From: Burhinus oedicnemus
Lineage: Eukaryota > Chordata > Aves > Charadriiformes > Burhinidae
Direction: 5' to 3'
Assembly: GCA_008921705.1 (NCBI GenBank)
Contig: VFFE01007869.1
Span: 3,886,537-3,950,536 of the forward strand
Length of the DNA stretch: 64,000 bases
In this document: positions 1-12,849 of the stretch, in pieces
Layout of the letters: each line of letters starts with the position of its first letter
Position numbering within the stretch: the first letter of the stretch is position 1
The notes under the pieces: model-generated
What the model was told of the DNA's origin: nothing
Databases searched by the model: none
What the model saw: the letters and a program-made list of their open reading frames with translations, nothing else
Made by a program: the position numbers and the translations under genes

Positions 1-2771
1 AGGAAGACACACGGAAGTATTTCTCCTTTCCTCCTCCCTCCAATCTCCTTCCTCCTTATCTTTAAACCCTGAGGATACCAGCAGCCTCCAAACACTTTTA
101 AGTACGGTATCTGCAGACCTCAGGCATGGCACAACAGCAGCGAATTACTTCCATGTTAAAAGATCAAGGCAGCTTTAAAATGGAGGCCAAAGCTTGCAGC
201 AGATACCATCATAAGCTTTTCTAGGCTACAGCTTATTGTACGATACATCTTAAAACATCCCTGTCACTTTTTACAGGCGGTGACCTTCATTTAACTCTGC
301 CAGGCTTTATGATTTAAACCAAGGTGCAAAATGCCATCCCCACATTCCCGGGGGATGGCTCGCGATGCGCCTGCCTTGGGCTCTCCCCTCCTGTACACAA
401 ACCCAGTTTTACCCAGCAATTTCCCACAGGAGCATCACTCCTGTTGTACCAAGCCCCACGGCGCAGCCAGCGTCTCCTGCCAGCTCCCCGCCTCAGCCCT
501 GGTGTGACGTTGCATCTTCAAACACCCCAATTATCCTCCCCAGCTCGTTTTGCGCTCTGGTACACAGCGTACGTTCACCCAAAACAAAATCCTGATGCTC
601 GCTTGTACAAGCAAAATGTATTTGCCCAAGCCATGCACAGAAAAAGGCAGCAGAGGAAATTTCCTTTTAGGAACTCCAGTGCAGTCTACTGCTACGCAAA
701 GCATTTTGCCAAAGAAAGATTTGGCCTTCGGAGAACGGCAATAATGGGAGGGAATGAAGGATATTACCCAAACACAACAGCAACGCGGCGAGGAGCAAGG
801 ATGAAGGATAGAGCTCCCCTACAGCAGATGGTGCAGATGTTCCCTCTCATCCATCTTCCATATGTTCCAACTCAAAACCGAGCAGGTCTTCAGTTTCGCT
901 CCGGTTGCGTACACAAGGCGCAGCGCAAGAGGCCACAAGAGCATCGCACCACCGCCTGGGGTGGCGGCTCTCCCTACCCAATGTCACCACGGCCCAAGGG
1001 GTCATTTTGTCAGGCAAGAAAGTTTTTCTCCAGTATTACCCCCGCAGAAGTCCGGAGGTGATACTCCCCATTCTCAGCGCCACGGACTTGCACGCAGGCA
1101 GGATGGAGGACGTGCCGTGGCACGGGGGATGCTGGCTGCCGATGCCAACCACCACTCCGATGGCCAAGCATCACCTGTGGCTTCCTCCATTCTCACAGGG
1201 ACAGCAGGTAACTCCTGACCCATCCCACCCAGCAGTAAGCCACCCATCCAGCCCTGCCAGGAGCAAGCGATACAAAATTGAATATCATCAACCCCAACAG
1301 CACAGACCCCGTTTTCAAGCCTGCTTCTCATCACCAGGCAGCCGGTGACAGAGTCGAGCGGCAGTGTAATCCGACTTTAATTGACGATGAGAATATTCAT
1401 TTGGGCCCTGTCCAATTTGGTATACTTAATACCTTGTGCCTTCTCCGCACGGATCGATTTTTGCATTGGGTTTATGAGGGGTAATTAATATTCATTCAGA
1501 ATTAAGTAGAATAAGATTCCCAATGCATGAAGATGTTTATTATTTATTCATATCTAAAGCTTGTTAGATTAATCTATTTTAAATTACCGCATGCTGCCAG
1601 GCACAATTATTATAATTTATTAGGATAATTTCGGTGGTTTATTTCCCTCTGATGCAACCTTCCAGAAGGTGTACGCTGCTTCTCGAATGCTCCCATAAAG
1701 CAGCTCGCGCTGCTGCTAACGGAGCTGCAGCCCAGCAACAAGCATCCCCTTCTCCAAAGGGGCCAACCTCCAGATCGGGCGTGTAGTCCACGCTAATTTA
1801 TTTTTAAAGCAGATATCCCGAGGTATAGAAATCCTTGCATCACATCTGAGCACAGGGTGGGAGGTGCATTCATTTGTAGCAAGACACTAGCGGAAAAAAA
1901 ATTAAAAAAAAAAAAAAAAAAATCTATGGTGACTTATTCCTAAAGATACTCGATGATGAGTTGCAATGGCTGGCTTGGACAGTTTAAGGTTACCACGTAG
2001 GGCATTATCCCATGTAAAATGATGGGCACGCTTGGTACCTCCAGGACCTGCTTTTGGCCACCAAAGAAAACCCTGAACATCTTCCTGCCTCTGTTTCTCG
2101 GACGTAAACAGCTCCTCCTGAGGCTTTACAGCAGTGGTACTCCCAGCGAGGGGAACATGGAAATAAAGTCTTCAGCTCCATGCTGTGCAAAAGACTTCAC
2201 CTCATTTCTTTAAAAAAACCCTACGTATTTGCTTAAAAGCTGCAGTTACTGTTATTACATTTAATTGATACCCTCAGGGGCTCAAAACGAGACAGGCTTT
2301 TATGAAATTTAATTATTTGCCACCAGGGCTTGCAAGGTAAAGGTGCAATTACAGCAGCAAGGGCTGGGAATGCCAGCGTCCTTGACAGCCCCATGGCAGT
2401 GCCCAGTCGCTGAGCGCAGGTCTCTGCTCCACACCGGGATTTGCCTCCGCTGCGGTAGTCGCAGATTGCCTCTGCTCATTTTAGCCTTTAAAAAAAATAA
2501 TTAAAACAAATAAACCAGACCAATTTGTCTCGACAACAGATCAAATCGCCCCAGGTATGAACCTGTCATAATTGCAGCAAGCGTTACTTCATTCGGTGAT
2601 GTCCTTCCAGCGATGCCAAGGCGAGCGGACACCAAGCAGGGAGCAGAAATGGAGATCCCCCCCCGCGCCTGAGGAGGGCTTTGGGCAAGTCCTTCCCACA
2701 TCAGTATGATGAGGGAAATAACACCTGCGTGACTGGCTGCAAATCAATCGATACATTGATTTGCATCAAGC
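1..2771. other. Non-coding flank, no gene recognised
   Basis: No exon with splice signals and no recognisable protein. A GC-richer part (about 320-1,350) holds overlapping open frames on both strands that resemble no protein I know. An AT-rich stretch (about 1,340-1,665) full of homeodomain-type ATTA/TAAT cores is a candidate conserved regulatory element. An A-rich run lies near 1,896-1,922. Confidence 0.5.
1340..1665. promoter_or_regulatory. Candidate AT-rich conserved regulatory element
   Basis: About 320 bp with dense ATTA/TAATTA cores, a TTGCAT-type octamer-like string and few low-complexity runs, set in more ordinary sequence. This composition is typical of conserved vertebrate enhancers. 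The call is inference from composition only, since conservation cannot be tested here. Confidence 0.2.
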
Positions 2772-3260
2772 CCCCAACAGCAGAAGGACATGGACCTGTT
2801 GGAGTGGGTCCAGAGGAGGCCACAAAGATGATCCGAGGGCTGGAGCCCCTCTGCTGGGAGGACAGGCTGAGAGAGTTGGGGGTGTTCAGCCTGGGGAAGA
2901 GAAGGCTCCGGGGAGACCTTAGAGCCCCTTCCAGTCCCTCAAGGGGCTCCAGGAAAGCTGGGCAGGGACTCTGGATCAGGGAGTGGAGCCAGAGGATGAG
3001 GGGGAACAGTTTTACACTGAAAGAGGGCAGATTTAGATGAGATCTCAGGAAGAAATCCCTGACTGTGAGGGTGGTGAGACCCTGGCCCAGGTTGCCCAGA
3101 GAAGCTGTGGCTGCCCCATGCCTGGAGGCGTTCAAGGCCAGGTTGGACGGGGCTTGGAGCAACCTGGTCTGGTGGGAGGTGTCCCTGCCCATGGCAGGGG
3201 GGTGGGACTGGATGGGCTTTAAGGTCCCTTCCAACCCAAACCATTCTGTGATTCTGTGAT
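2772..3260 (+). mobile_element. CR1 LINE, 5'-truncated 3' end
   Basis: The last half-kilobase of a CR1 non-LTR retrotransposon in sense orientation. It covers the end of the reverse-transcriptase frame and the 3' UTR, including the CCCTGCCCATGGCAGG block and the AAGGTCCCTTCCAACC block. It ends in tandem ATTCTGTG 8-mers, the usual CR1 3' terminus. Nearly the same sequence occurs inverted at 15,953-16,475. Open frames on both strands here are by-products of the element. Confidence 0.93.
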
Positions 3261-6200
3261 ACTTGTACATCACTTTAAATAATATTTTCTCACCTCTGAA
3301 AGAGCCCCTCGTTTATCCTGATGCCCAGGGAAGAGCTTCCGATGTGCTGATGCAGGAGGAATGGAAGAAGAGAGCCTGCTTTGAAACTCCCCCCCAAGCC
3401 GAGCGGCTGCAATACCCACAGCATGCCTAATGATTTCTCCCCCTCCAAAAATGACCATAATAGTGCAAACGCTTTTGAACTGAGCTGCTTAATCAGAATC
3501 TCCTGAGAGTAAATGAAGCCACAAGGAAAAAAGACCCAACTTTTTAATATAAAAAGAAAAAAGATCTCCTGTGAGTAAAACAAATGATTTTCTAACAAAG
3601 AATATCCTGGGGACAGGAAGACAATGTCGTGCTTTTGATGCTGCACTACTGTACTTGAGATTAATGCTTTCACAGTTAAGATTTTACCCCAATTATAAAT
3701 GTCCCATAGCAAGTAACAAAATATAATTTAGTCTTCTCTAATGGCAGATGAAATTTTAGCTATTCTTTGACTGCTAGTTTTCAGATAGAGGGTTTAAGAG
3801 CAATCTAACAAGATTATTTCAGTATTCCTTTCATCAAAGGTCTATTCCTTGAATATTATGCTTTTAGTATTTAGGGCATGCCCTATCAGCTATAACCAAA
3901 TAATATCAGGGTGTTTACGTTTTTCTGCCATTTAGAGCAATCTCCAGCTTCCTCTACTTTGATGAACAGTGGGGGAAAACGTTGGTGTCGCCGGGGCCAG
4001 TCTCCCAACAGGGAAAAAGCTGACCATTAAACGTTGAGCCAACCAACACCACAATAACGCCGTAGTCTCTCCCTAAGACTCGGGAATGGAAACATTGAAT
4101 TTCTGTGAATAACCAGGTTACGGTTCCCCAGTGCAGCGTGCCAGGGCGGCAGCCCGAGGGAGAGCCCAGGAGCATCTGCATTTGCTGCACATTTGGGCCT
4201 CATGTTTATAGTGAAATGACCAAAAAACAGAAGCAGCAAAATTCCACCAGCGTAGAGGCAGAGGATGGCATTCCTCACGCTCCTTAAGTCCTCAGACTTT
4301 GCTTGGGAATCAAAATCCCGGCTTTTGACTCATATTTTTTTTTTCCTCTGGGATGTTTGACCAAGCAAACACAAAACATATCCAATATTTTTGACACCCA
4401 GTAAGCTGTTATTTTAAACACAGTTTCAATAAACTACAAAAGTTGATACTGTTAGAGGCTTGAAAATATACGAGCTCATTAAAAAACGCTGGCACTTCGA
4501 AAGATCTCTGGTGGCCAATCACAGCTTGGGGAGGGCTGTAATTTATAACTTTGATCCCCACAGCTAAACCATTTAATCTGATAATAAACATCAATCACTG
4601 ATTTTTATTGCACCATTTTGCAGCCTGAGCAGAAAACCTTGCTCTCGCGGACAAATTAGGCACCCCAAAGTGACTCTTGCAAATAAATACCGACTTTAAT
4701 ATTCAGCAATATAATTCCATGGGATCAATTTTTTATTTAAGCACTACTGGAGCTAGGAAAAAGTTTGTAATTACAAAAATATCTACAAAGGCAACTCGGC
4801 GCAGTGTAACAGCGCCTGGCAAGCGGAAGCCTGCCTCTCTAGCAGCTCGGTGACAACACGTACCTTTACCTCTGTTACAGTTGTCATCAGAAAGTTATTA
4901 AGTGCGTCCAGATATTCTGCGTGACAGTCCATAACTCAGCATTAAAAACGATGCGAGATCCCATTATGTTCCTGTGCAGCCTCTCTCGTTGGCTCGAGGT
5001 ACTAATCCACCATCTACCACTCAATAGCAGGGGAAATGGAACGGTCAGGCGTAATACATCGTGCAAGCGGATAACTGCCAGAAAAAATAAATCAGATGGA
5101 GCCCATTAATACATAATGACGCCAAACTACCATTAACTCAAATACTCTTTCCGAATCAGAGAGCTATTTAAGAAGTAACTGAAATAATGATTTTCCTTTG
5201 GACGCATCGAACATCATCATCGCTTAATGCTGGATTTTTGCACTCAGTGGAACAAGGCAGTTCGTCAGTACGCTCTCTGAAATGTTCTGCTGTAAACTAA
5301 TATTTTCCAATACAGATATATGATAATTAAGTTAAATTATTTATAAAAGTTCCAGTCCAAGTAGAGACAGAAAATTAAGAACATAAAATCTGCCTCAGTC
5401 TTCTCAATGAATACCTGCAAGAATCAAGCAGGTAGGCAGCAGCAAGAACGTTGACATCTGTTGGTTACGCCCTTTTTAACAGGATTAGCTGGATTTCTGC
5501 TTCAGAGAAGGCAAGCTAAATCTAAATTTTGTTGTCCAAGAATTCACTTAACAGAATGATGATCTTTAGGGGAAAAAAAGGTCATTTTTGGCTTCACTTA
5601 CCACTTCTGTTTCTCGCCAGAAAGAAAAGACAAATGAAGGAGTAGAGCAAGGAATATTTGTCTTGAGACAAGTACTAGGAAGGACTGAAATGGGCTTTTT
5701 TGTCGGGTTTTTAAACCAACACTCACACGAGTGCCAGAGAAATCTGAATAAATGTAAACTATTCCCCGTGTCAACCCAAAAGTCTTATGAGATGACCCCA
5801 GCAGCAGCTCAGCCGGCCCAGGGACCCAGCCACCAGCCGCACAGTCTAAGGCTTGGCCATCACGATATGCGGACAGAGAGTGTGTACTCAGGTCCAAACT
5901 CAATCAATCAGTATATATTGACCTTCCTTAATTATCTCCCCAGAGCACACTCAACTCCAAGGAGCTTTGCTCACATGAAAAATGTATCACCTTTGTTCCA
6001 TGAAAGGAAAATACATGAAGGCACTTCAATTCATGCCTTTTGGTCTTGCAACTCCATGAATACATTTTAGTTACTGATTACAAGCATTGGAGCTACTCAA
6101 AGTGAACTTTCCAGTTGTCTCCGGTAAACTCTCCAGTGTGTATATAAAATAGCTTTAACAGAGACTCACATCAGCAATTTTGTAAGCGTTGCATTAAATC

Positions 6201-8151
6201 CAGACGGTGTTTTTCATCTCAAGACAGAAAAAATGCATATTAATCCACCAGCAAAGCAATGCATTGCGAATTTTAAACATTTCTGTCAGTATCGGTAAAA
6301 CCGTAATACATTCTTTGCTAGATGAGATACTGAATCATTTTGGTTCATTTGGAGGCCATTTGCTAACTTTATTAGGCAATATTCAGATGATGGATATCAA
6401 AAGGATATTCACTGTAGAAACAGGCTTTGTTTCTGAAGACAGTAATTAGGTTAACCTCATGAATAAACCCGTTATATCGGCAGCCTGTACAAAGTGAAAG
6501 TAAAAAAATGCAGGAGAAAATGAAAAAGGAAGAAAAACTAGTTTCACGCAAAGGGAAAAAACCCCTTACATCTATGTATAGCGCTCTCCATTTGACACTT
6601 TTAAAACAACTCATGTGTGAATAGAAACGTCACCGTTGCTGTGTACCAAAATGTATAGGTACAGGGTTCTAGAAGGGACCATAATGCCGTTACGGTCATA
6701 TGCTATGACGCACGTATGAAATTATTAACGCATCATCCAGTGGTTAAGGCAGAGCCAGCCCCAAGTGGAAGCATCGCTCCCGAGCATCCCCAGTCTCCCA
6801 GGCAGCCGGCAGTGCCCCGGCCCCGCTGCAAGGGCTTCCTACACACCCAGGGAGCCACGAGTCCTCTGCTGAGCCCTGCTCCTGACAACCGCCCTTCCCT
6901 GCCGGTGGGCTGAAGCCAACCTAAATCCAACGTAGACATGAGTTGTGGATGGTGGGATGAAGTTACCTAGCAGCGATAAGCAGGTGGAGCTTTTACCAGC
7001 CACTCCTGGAGCTGCAGGTGCTCAGCACATCTACACCTGGAGGCCACCTAAGTCAAGGGACTCGGCATTACCCGCCTAAGGGGCTTCCCAAAGTGGTACA
7101 CCGACAGCAGGCTCCAAGCAAAACTGCAGACAGTGCCTTGCCTCTTAGCTACAACCCCGAGCAATGAGCCACAACCACTTTGACACGTTATACACCCTCA
7201 GAACAACTTACTAGAAAGATGCGAAGGGTAAAAAAGGATGAAAGCTTGTAAAATTTGCAAAGGTAGATTTAAGCTAATCTGGCACACTTTGGCATGATTT
7301 AAGCAGACTAAATGCAAGCTAAGAAACAATATAGTCAATAGAAGAAAAGCCTTCAGCTAACCCAATTTCTCTCTGCCATTATAGTCCACGGGCTACAGCA
7401 GGACCACACCACGAGCCCAGTGTGTGGCCACCACCCTTGTGCCAGCATCGCCACTCTTTGCGCAGCCAGGCTCTCATACCTACACTGAGCGAATGCAAAG
7501 CCATCAGTCAACCAAATGATGCTTTTAATGAAAAAGAAACTTTTCAGGGTTTGTTTGTTTTGTTTTTCCTTGGGTTTATTTGTTTGTTTTGCATTGGTTA
7601 CTTTTTTTTTTAAGCAAAGCAAATAAAGCAGATGCAGAAGGATGTGGAAGAAATAGACCTAAGTGGGCTGGAAGATTCCTCCTAGGGTCCAACAGGGCTG
7701 AGAAAGGCAGACCCACTGCAAGCCTGCAGCTTCTGCTGCCTTCCAACGGCTACAGCCAACGCCAATTAACCTGGTCCTGAAGGTCACATCGCCTCAATAT
7801 CCAGAGATTTGACCTGGAAGATTCAGAATGGGAGGCAAAGAGCAGAGGCAGTAAAGAAAAAGGGTTAATCCCCTTTGCATCAGACTGTCCATTCAATGAA
7901 TAGCTATCCTTTCACCCCAAAACATCTAGTAGTTCCTCCACTTCTAGCAAGGTTAGCTCCAAAACAAGTAAAAAAAACTCAAAGACCTCAAAGCAAAATT
8001 CAAATAAGGACAGTTTGACATCTTAGCATGAGCTGAGGGCCACAGCACCTTGCCAACAAACTTGTAACCCAGTAGTTCGACGTAGTACAACATGCATATT
8101 GTGTGGTATAAAACTCTGATTAGCATTAAAAACTAATGGCCAACATAACAT
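3261..8151. other. Non-coding, no gene recognised
   Basis: Unique-looking AT-rich sequence. Open frames are short, unspliced and unlike known proteins. The part from about 4,690 to 5,260 is AT-rich with several TAAT/ATTA sites and could be regulatory. T-rich low-complexity sequence lies near 7,545-7,612. Confidence 0.5.
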
Positions 8152-8252
8152 GAGCAACCTGGTCTAGTGGGAGGTGCCCCTGCCCACGGCAGGGGGATTG
8201 GAACTAGATGAGGTTTAAGGTCCCTTCCAAACTAAACCATTCTATGATTTTA
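8152..8252 (+). mobile_element. CR1 LINE, short 3' remnant
   Basis: About 100 bp of the CR1 3' UTR in sense orientation. It starts at the GAGCAACCTGGTCTAGTGGG block, runs through AAGGTCCCTTCCAAAC and ends near ATTCTATGATTTTAT. It is strongly 5'-truncated. Confidence 0.9.
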
Positions 8253-10560
8253 TAACGGCCAACCTGCTGCGTAGTGTGGATGGGCGCAGCTCCTGGATGT
8301 GCTTCTCCTATTCATAGTCTGCTATTGCCCTGAAAGTCCTAAAACAATTTCAGGACACAGAGTGCCCCAAGACAGGTCACCTCTGCTGTTACACGCTCAT
8401 TTTAAGAGCCATTACAAAGGGTCTTAAGAAAGAGGTTATTTGATCATAGGCTTTCCCTTTCAGCAGAACAAAGCATCATATTTCAGCACTAACAATGAGA
8501 TATTTTTCCTCGAGTCAGCTTTAAAATAATGTTGACATTATAGTCAATACATTCTATATCACTATATTTATGTCAGAACCTATTGGCATAAAAATAAATC
8601 AATCTAAATGCATAGCTCTTGTATTTAAATGAAGCCTGGCAATGCCGTATCTTTCCTTCAATTTTCACTCAGCTTCTCATATGTGTATCAATCATCTCTG
8701 ACACATTTCATACACTGGGATATCACCTCTACTCTCACTAAAAACTATTTTAAGTGAATTTCATATACAAAGAGTGGAAAAATCTGCTTTTGGGAGCTCT
8801 TTTCATAAGCAATATAGTTTCTGATGGTCTAAGCGTCATAAACGAGGTTTTACTCTTAACCTCATATTCAGGGTAGGTCTGAAACGCAGGACAGTAAACA
8901 AAGGTCACCCCAAGTCAGCCAGCTCGCCTTAAAGCACTGGCAAAGCCAAACAAGATGGTTTTTAAACTCAGGTTAGCAGGTTTGATTTACTCAGAAATAC
9001 TGACCGGAAGAGACGGCCCAGCAGCCACGCAAAACCGCCCAGCCTGGAAGAGGCCAACGGGGAACACTGTGAAGGCATTTTAAGAGACAATTCCCCAACA
9101 GGCCTTATCTCAACCAACAGATCTAAGCTGATTTGTTCCCACTGCTATATTATAAAATAAACCCCAAAAGATAAGTATCTAAAAATATAAAATAATCTAA
9201 ATAAATAAAAATGTAACGATCACCTGTAAGACATTCACTGGCTCATGAATAAAGTAGAGTTAAAAAAAGTTTTTAAGTCTTTAGTATTAAGTAGCTTAAC
9301 CAATTTTCTGTAAGTATTTAAGTGATATCTGGGATTTTTTCATCAATTCGCAACAGCCATAAGTGAGTCATTTCACCCCAGCTGCGATAAGGCAGTTACT
9401 TCACTTACCTTAATTTAAAGTGGCCAGTTATGTTCAATCATCATTTCAGCTGACAAGAGAAATACAGGATGCTAATTCCACTATTTCTGAATTACTGACA
9501 TAACAGCTGGTTTATATCTACAGGCAGAGCTTTGTAAACATGTAAAGAAGTCAATTAATTAAGATACTATAGTAACATAGATTTTAATAATTTGAGGAAC
9601 AGCCTGATGTTTGCAGATCCACAGATGCTCTGTAAAAATACCAGAAATAGTAAAATTCGCTTGTTCGGAGGAAACAGAACAGGAACTATTTCCTTCCTTC
9701 TGTTCTCTGGAAGGCCCCACCTTTTCCTTGCAGAACAAAGAGATTTCAGCCCTAATTCCACGGACACCCCAGGACAGACGCATAGGCTTTCCTCCAAAGG
9801 TCAGCTCCAGCTACAGGACCCAGCTGAGACCTCCCCAGTGGCACCTTTCCAGCCGGATCCGACAAAGCTGCACCCCAAAACCGCTCAGTAACACACCGAA
9901 TAACACGCCAGTCTCCAACACAAACGATTCCCAGGCTGCAGCCTAACCGACACGGACCGAGTCACTCCCAAGGAAACAGAAAAGACCAAGAATTTACCCA
10001 CCTTGGAAACAAATTCAATTTAAGAGAACCGAGGGGTTTGGGGGACGTAACTACCTGGTTGGATCAAGACTCCATGCGGCAGAAACTTCTCTATCCTGCT
10101 GCAACCCACCAACACTGTACCAACAGAATGAGCTCTTGATAAACACGAAATTACAGAAAACAAGAGTTCTGTGATGGGAACGGCAAGCCCTGCTGATGGA
10201 AGTGTCAGCAGCGCTACCTGTGCCTCAACACACACAGAGCCATATCAAAAACCACTGAGCGCACATGACATTTCTCTATGGAGGACAGGCCTCAGACCAC
10301 AAAATTTGAGGACTTTTTTGTCCATTCCTTCCTTTTCCATCCTATCCAGAGGGTTGGATTTTTTGGGGAGAGAGGCGTTTTAAATAACTTTGCTTCATAT
10401 ATACAGTGGATGACAGCAGGAATCACTCCAGCTAGAATTTAAACCTACATCATTTTGTGCAACTTCAGGCTTCACAAAACACATGCAATTGGGGTCAAAA
10501 GGCTTTTTGCTGAGGATGCCAATGCTGCCAGTTGACAGCTCCGGTTCGGGTTGCTGCATT
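8253..10560. other. Non-coding, no gene recognised
   Basis: AT-rich sequence with overlapping short open frames around 9,560-9,946 on both strands, none recognisable or flanked by convincing splice sites. No repeat family recognised. Confidence 0.5.
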
Positions 10561-10561
10561 C

Positions 10562-11108
10562 ATGCTGTTTAACATCTTTGTCAGCAACATGGACAGTGGG
10601 ATCGAGTGCACCCTCAGCAAGTTTGCCAACGACACCAAGCTGTGTGGAGCGGTTGACAGGCTGGAGGGAAGGGATGCCATCCAGAGGGACCTGGACAGGC
10701 TTGAGAGGTGGGCCCGTGCCAACCTCATGAGGTTCAACAAGGCTGAGTGCAAGGTCCTGCACGTGGGTCAGGGCAATCCCATGCATAAATCCAGGCTGGG
10801 CAGAGGATGGATGGAGAGCAGCCCTGAGGAGAGGGACTTGGGGGTGTTGGTGGGTGAGAAGCTCAACACGACCCGGCAACGTGCGCTGGCAGCCCAGAAA
10901 GCCCCCCGCATCCCGGGCTGCATCCCCAGCAGCGTGGGCAGCAGGGCCAGGGAGGGGATTCTGCCCCTCTGCTGCGCTCTGGGGAGACCCCACCTGCAGT
11001 GCTGCCTCCAGCGCTGGGGACACCAACAGAAGGTGTCCCTGCCCATGGCAGGCGGTTGGAACTAGATGATCTTTAAGGTCCCTTCCAACTCTAACCATTC
11101 TATGATTT
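10562..11108 (+). mobile_element. CR1 LINE with reverse-transcriptase fragment, internally deleted
   Basis: Sense-strand CR1 copy. A frame at about 10,562-10,990 encodes the C-terminal part of the CR1 reverse transcriptase: an FNIFVSNMDSGIECTLSKFA-type segment, then the catalytic box reading FAND where active CR1 elements have FADD. It continues with RDLDRLERWA and KCKVLH-like blocks, then the 3' UTR. Compared with the copy at 2,772-3,260, about 390 bp are missing at 11,022-11,034. There CAACAGAAGG joins directly to TGTCCCTGCCC, sharing AGG at the junction. The element is dead: it is truncated, deleted and mutated in the active site. Confidence 0.92.
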
Positions 11109-11349
11109 GTATTAGGTGAGATGGCAGCAGCTTTGGTTAGTTCTACCCTGGGCTGGATCAGCGTTAAGCAGCATCTCCACCAGATTATCCAATAAAGCTG
11201 CGGGGAACGGGCGCTTTTTCCAAAAATTGTATCAAAGACAACAGTAGCAGAGTCTGAGCATCAAACCACCGCAGCCTCAGGCAGCTGGCAGGGGACACAA
11301 ATGGGCTGGTGTTTCAGGAAATCAGACAAACACATTTATGACTGCTCAA

Positions 11350-11403
11350 GCAGGACTAGGTGATCTCCAGAGGTCCCTTCCAACCTCAACCATTCTGTGA
11401 TTC
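11350..11403 (+). mobile_element. CR1 LINE, tiny 3' remnant
   Basis: About 50 bp matching the extreme CR1 3' end: GACTAGGTGATCTCCAGAGG, then TCCCTTCCAACCTC and CATTCTGTGATTC. Confidence 0.8.
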
Positions 11404-12849
11404 AGCTTTAAAAAATGGCAAGTTTGGTCACTTTATTACCCTACCCTGTTTTATTTGCATGAGAAGAAATAAAAGCTACCTCTTCCTGCTGAAGACTGTT
11501 GTTATTAATATCTGTCTTCGGCAACCAACCTCCAAAGTCATGTAAATAAGTGACAGAAATGAATGACAGCACTTGCAGCCCTAAAATCAGACTTCTTGTC
11601 CCATTACAGAACCCATTCCTCGTATAGTAACGTTGCCGTACTGACCTCTAGTGACAGATAACCCAGAAAACACGAGCATTTGCTGGGCTAAACCACACTT
11701 CTCACCTTTTCCCTCCTGATTTCATCCACCAGTCCAGATGCATCTACCCTACCTTCGGAGGGTGCGCAGCCCCCAGCAGTCCCGGGCGCTCATTCCCTGA
11801 TAACACCACGGACATCGCATCCTTATCGTACAAAACGCTTTTTCAAAGGGTCAAAATATTAAGAGACACCTGAGTGAAAGTTGGCTGCTCAAGGTACATA
11901 AAGCAGATTATGAAGAAATTGGTAGAGTAATTCAAAAGCCAAGCAGTAGTTACTGATTTTAAGATATTTAAGTTAAGTAAGTTATTTACACCACTACGTA
12001 GTGTGGGCTAAAACCCTTTTCCATATCCAGGGACCGATGAGTGCCTGGAGGGGTTCTGCAGTAAGGATGATGACCAGGCAGAAAGGAGCCAGCCAGGACC
12101 TTCCATGGCCACATTCACAGCAGGACGGTGGCAAGGGAGGGTCTCTGGAGCCACGGAATGACCCAGGAGCCCACAGCTCAGAGAGAGATGCTCCGAGAGG
12201 GTCATGCTGTTGATTTACAACAGAAGGCAAACCCAAATAGAGCCTGACACGAGAGTGTAAAACGAGCATCCCAGGTAGACAGGAATGGGGAAGACTCACC
12301 AAGAACACGCACATGATCATCCCTGCCAGGAGAAAACCCTTCAACAGTTCTGGCTCAGGTGACCACAGGCAGAAGTTACCGAGCTTTCCCCTAAATTAAG
12401 AACAAAAAGACATTCGGTCATTTCTCAGTTTTGTTTGATCCTTGTCCTCTATGAGAACAGGACGCCTGCTAACGAACCCCTCCTGGTTCCCTTGCTTTTC
12501 AGGGAAATTCCAGAGGTATATTGGTTACAAACTTCAAAAAAAAAAAATTTAGTCTATACAAATTATATTAGTGTTTTCTAAATGGGACTAAGAGGACACC
12601 AGAAAGCAGAAAAACACCTCTTCCCAATCCTTTGGGAAAAGGGAAATGACATCCATGTTTTCTCAGATCTCAATGAACACACATTTTGAGCAAACCCCTC
12701 CCCAGCCGCCCCAGCTTGGTCCTGCTCCCACTGCAGGCTGCGTGGTTTGGGCCAGCTTGGCCACCAAGGCAAACGACAGATGCTCCTCTCACCTCCCTCT
12801 CCAAGGAGAGGAGTCAGGAAGAGAAAGAGACTTAGGAGTTTAGAAGGGA
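11404..12849. other. Non-coding, no gene recognised
   Basis: No supported exon or repeat. Open frames at about 11,994-12,344 occur on both strands at once and match no family I recognise. A short A-run lies at 12,535-12,547. Confidence 0.45.

Noticed and set aside
324..1061. 245-codon open frame on the plus strand, with overlapping frames on both strands to 1,348
   Set aside because: No recognisable domain or splice structure, and frames are open in several phases at once, as expected for stop-poor GC-rich DNA.
2701..3273. Open frames of 190 and 101 codons on the minus strand
   Set aside because: They are the antisense of the CR1 fragment at 2,772-3,260; similar frames recur at the inverted copy at 15,970-16,482.
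5588..6070. 160-codon open frame on the plus strand
   Set aside because: No family resemblance, no flanking exon signals, low-bias composition; most likely chance.
10472..11098. 208-codon minus-strand frame
   Set aside because: Antisense of the CR1 reverse-transcriptase fragment.
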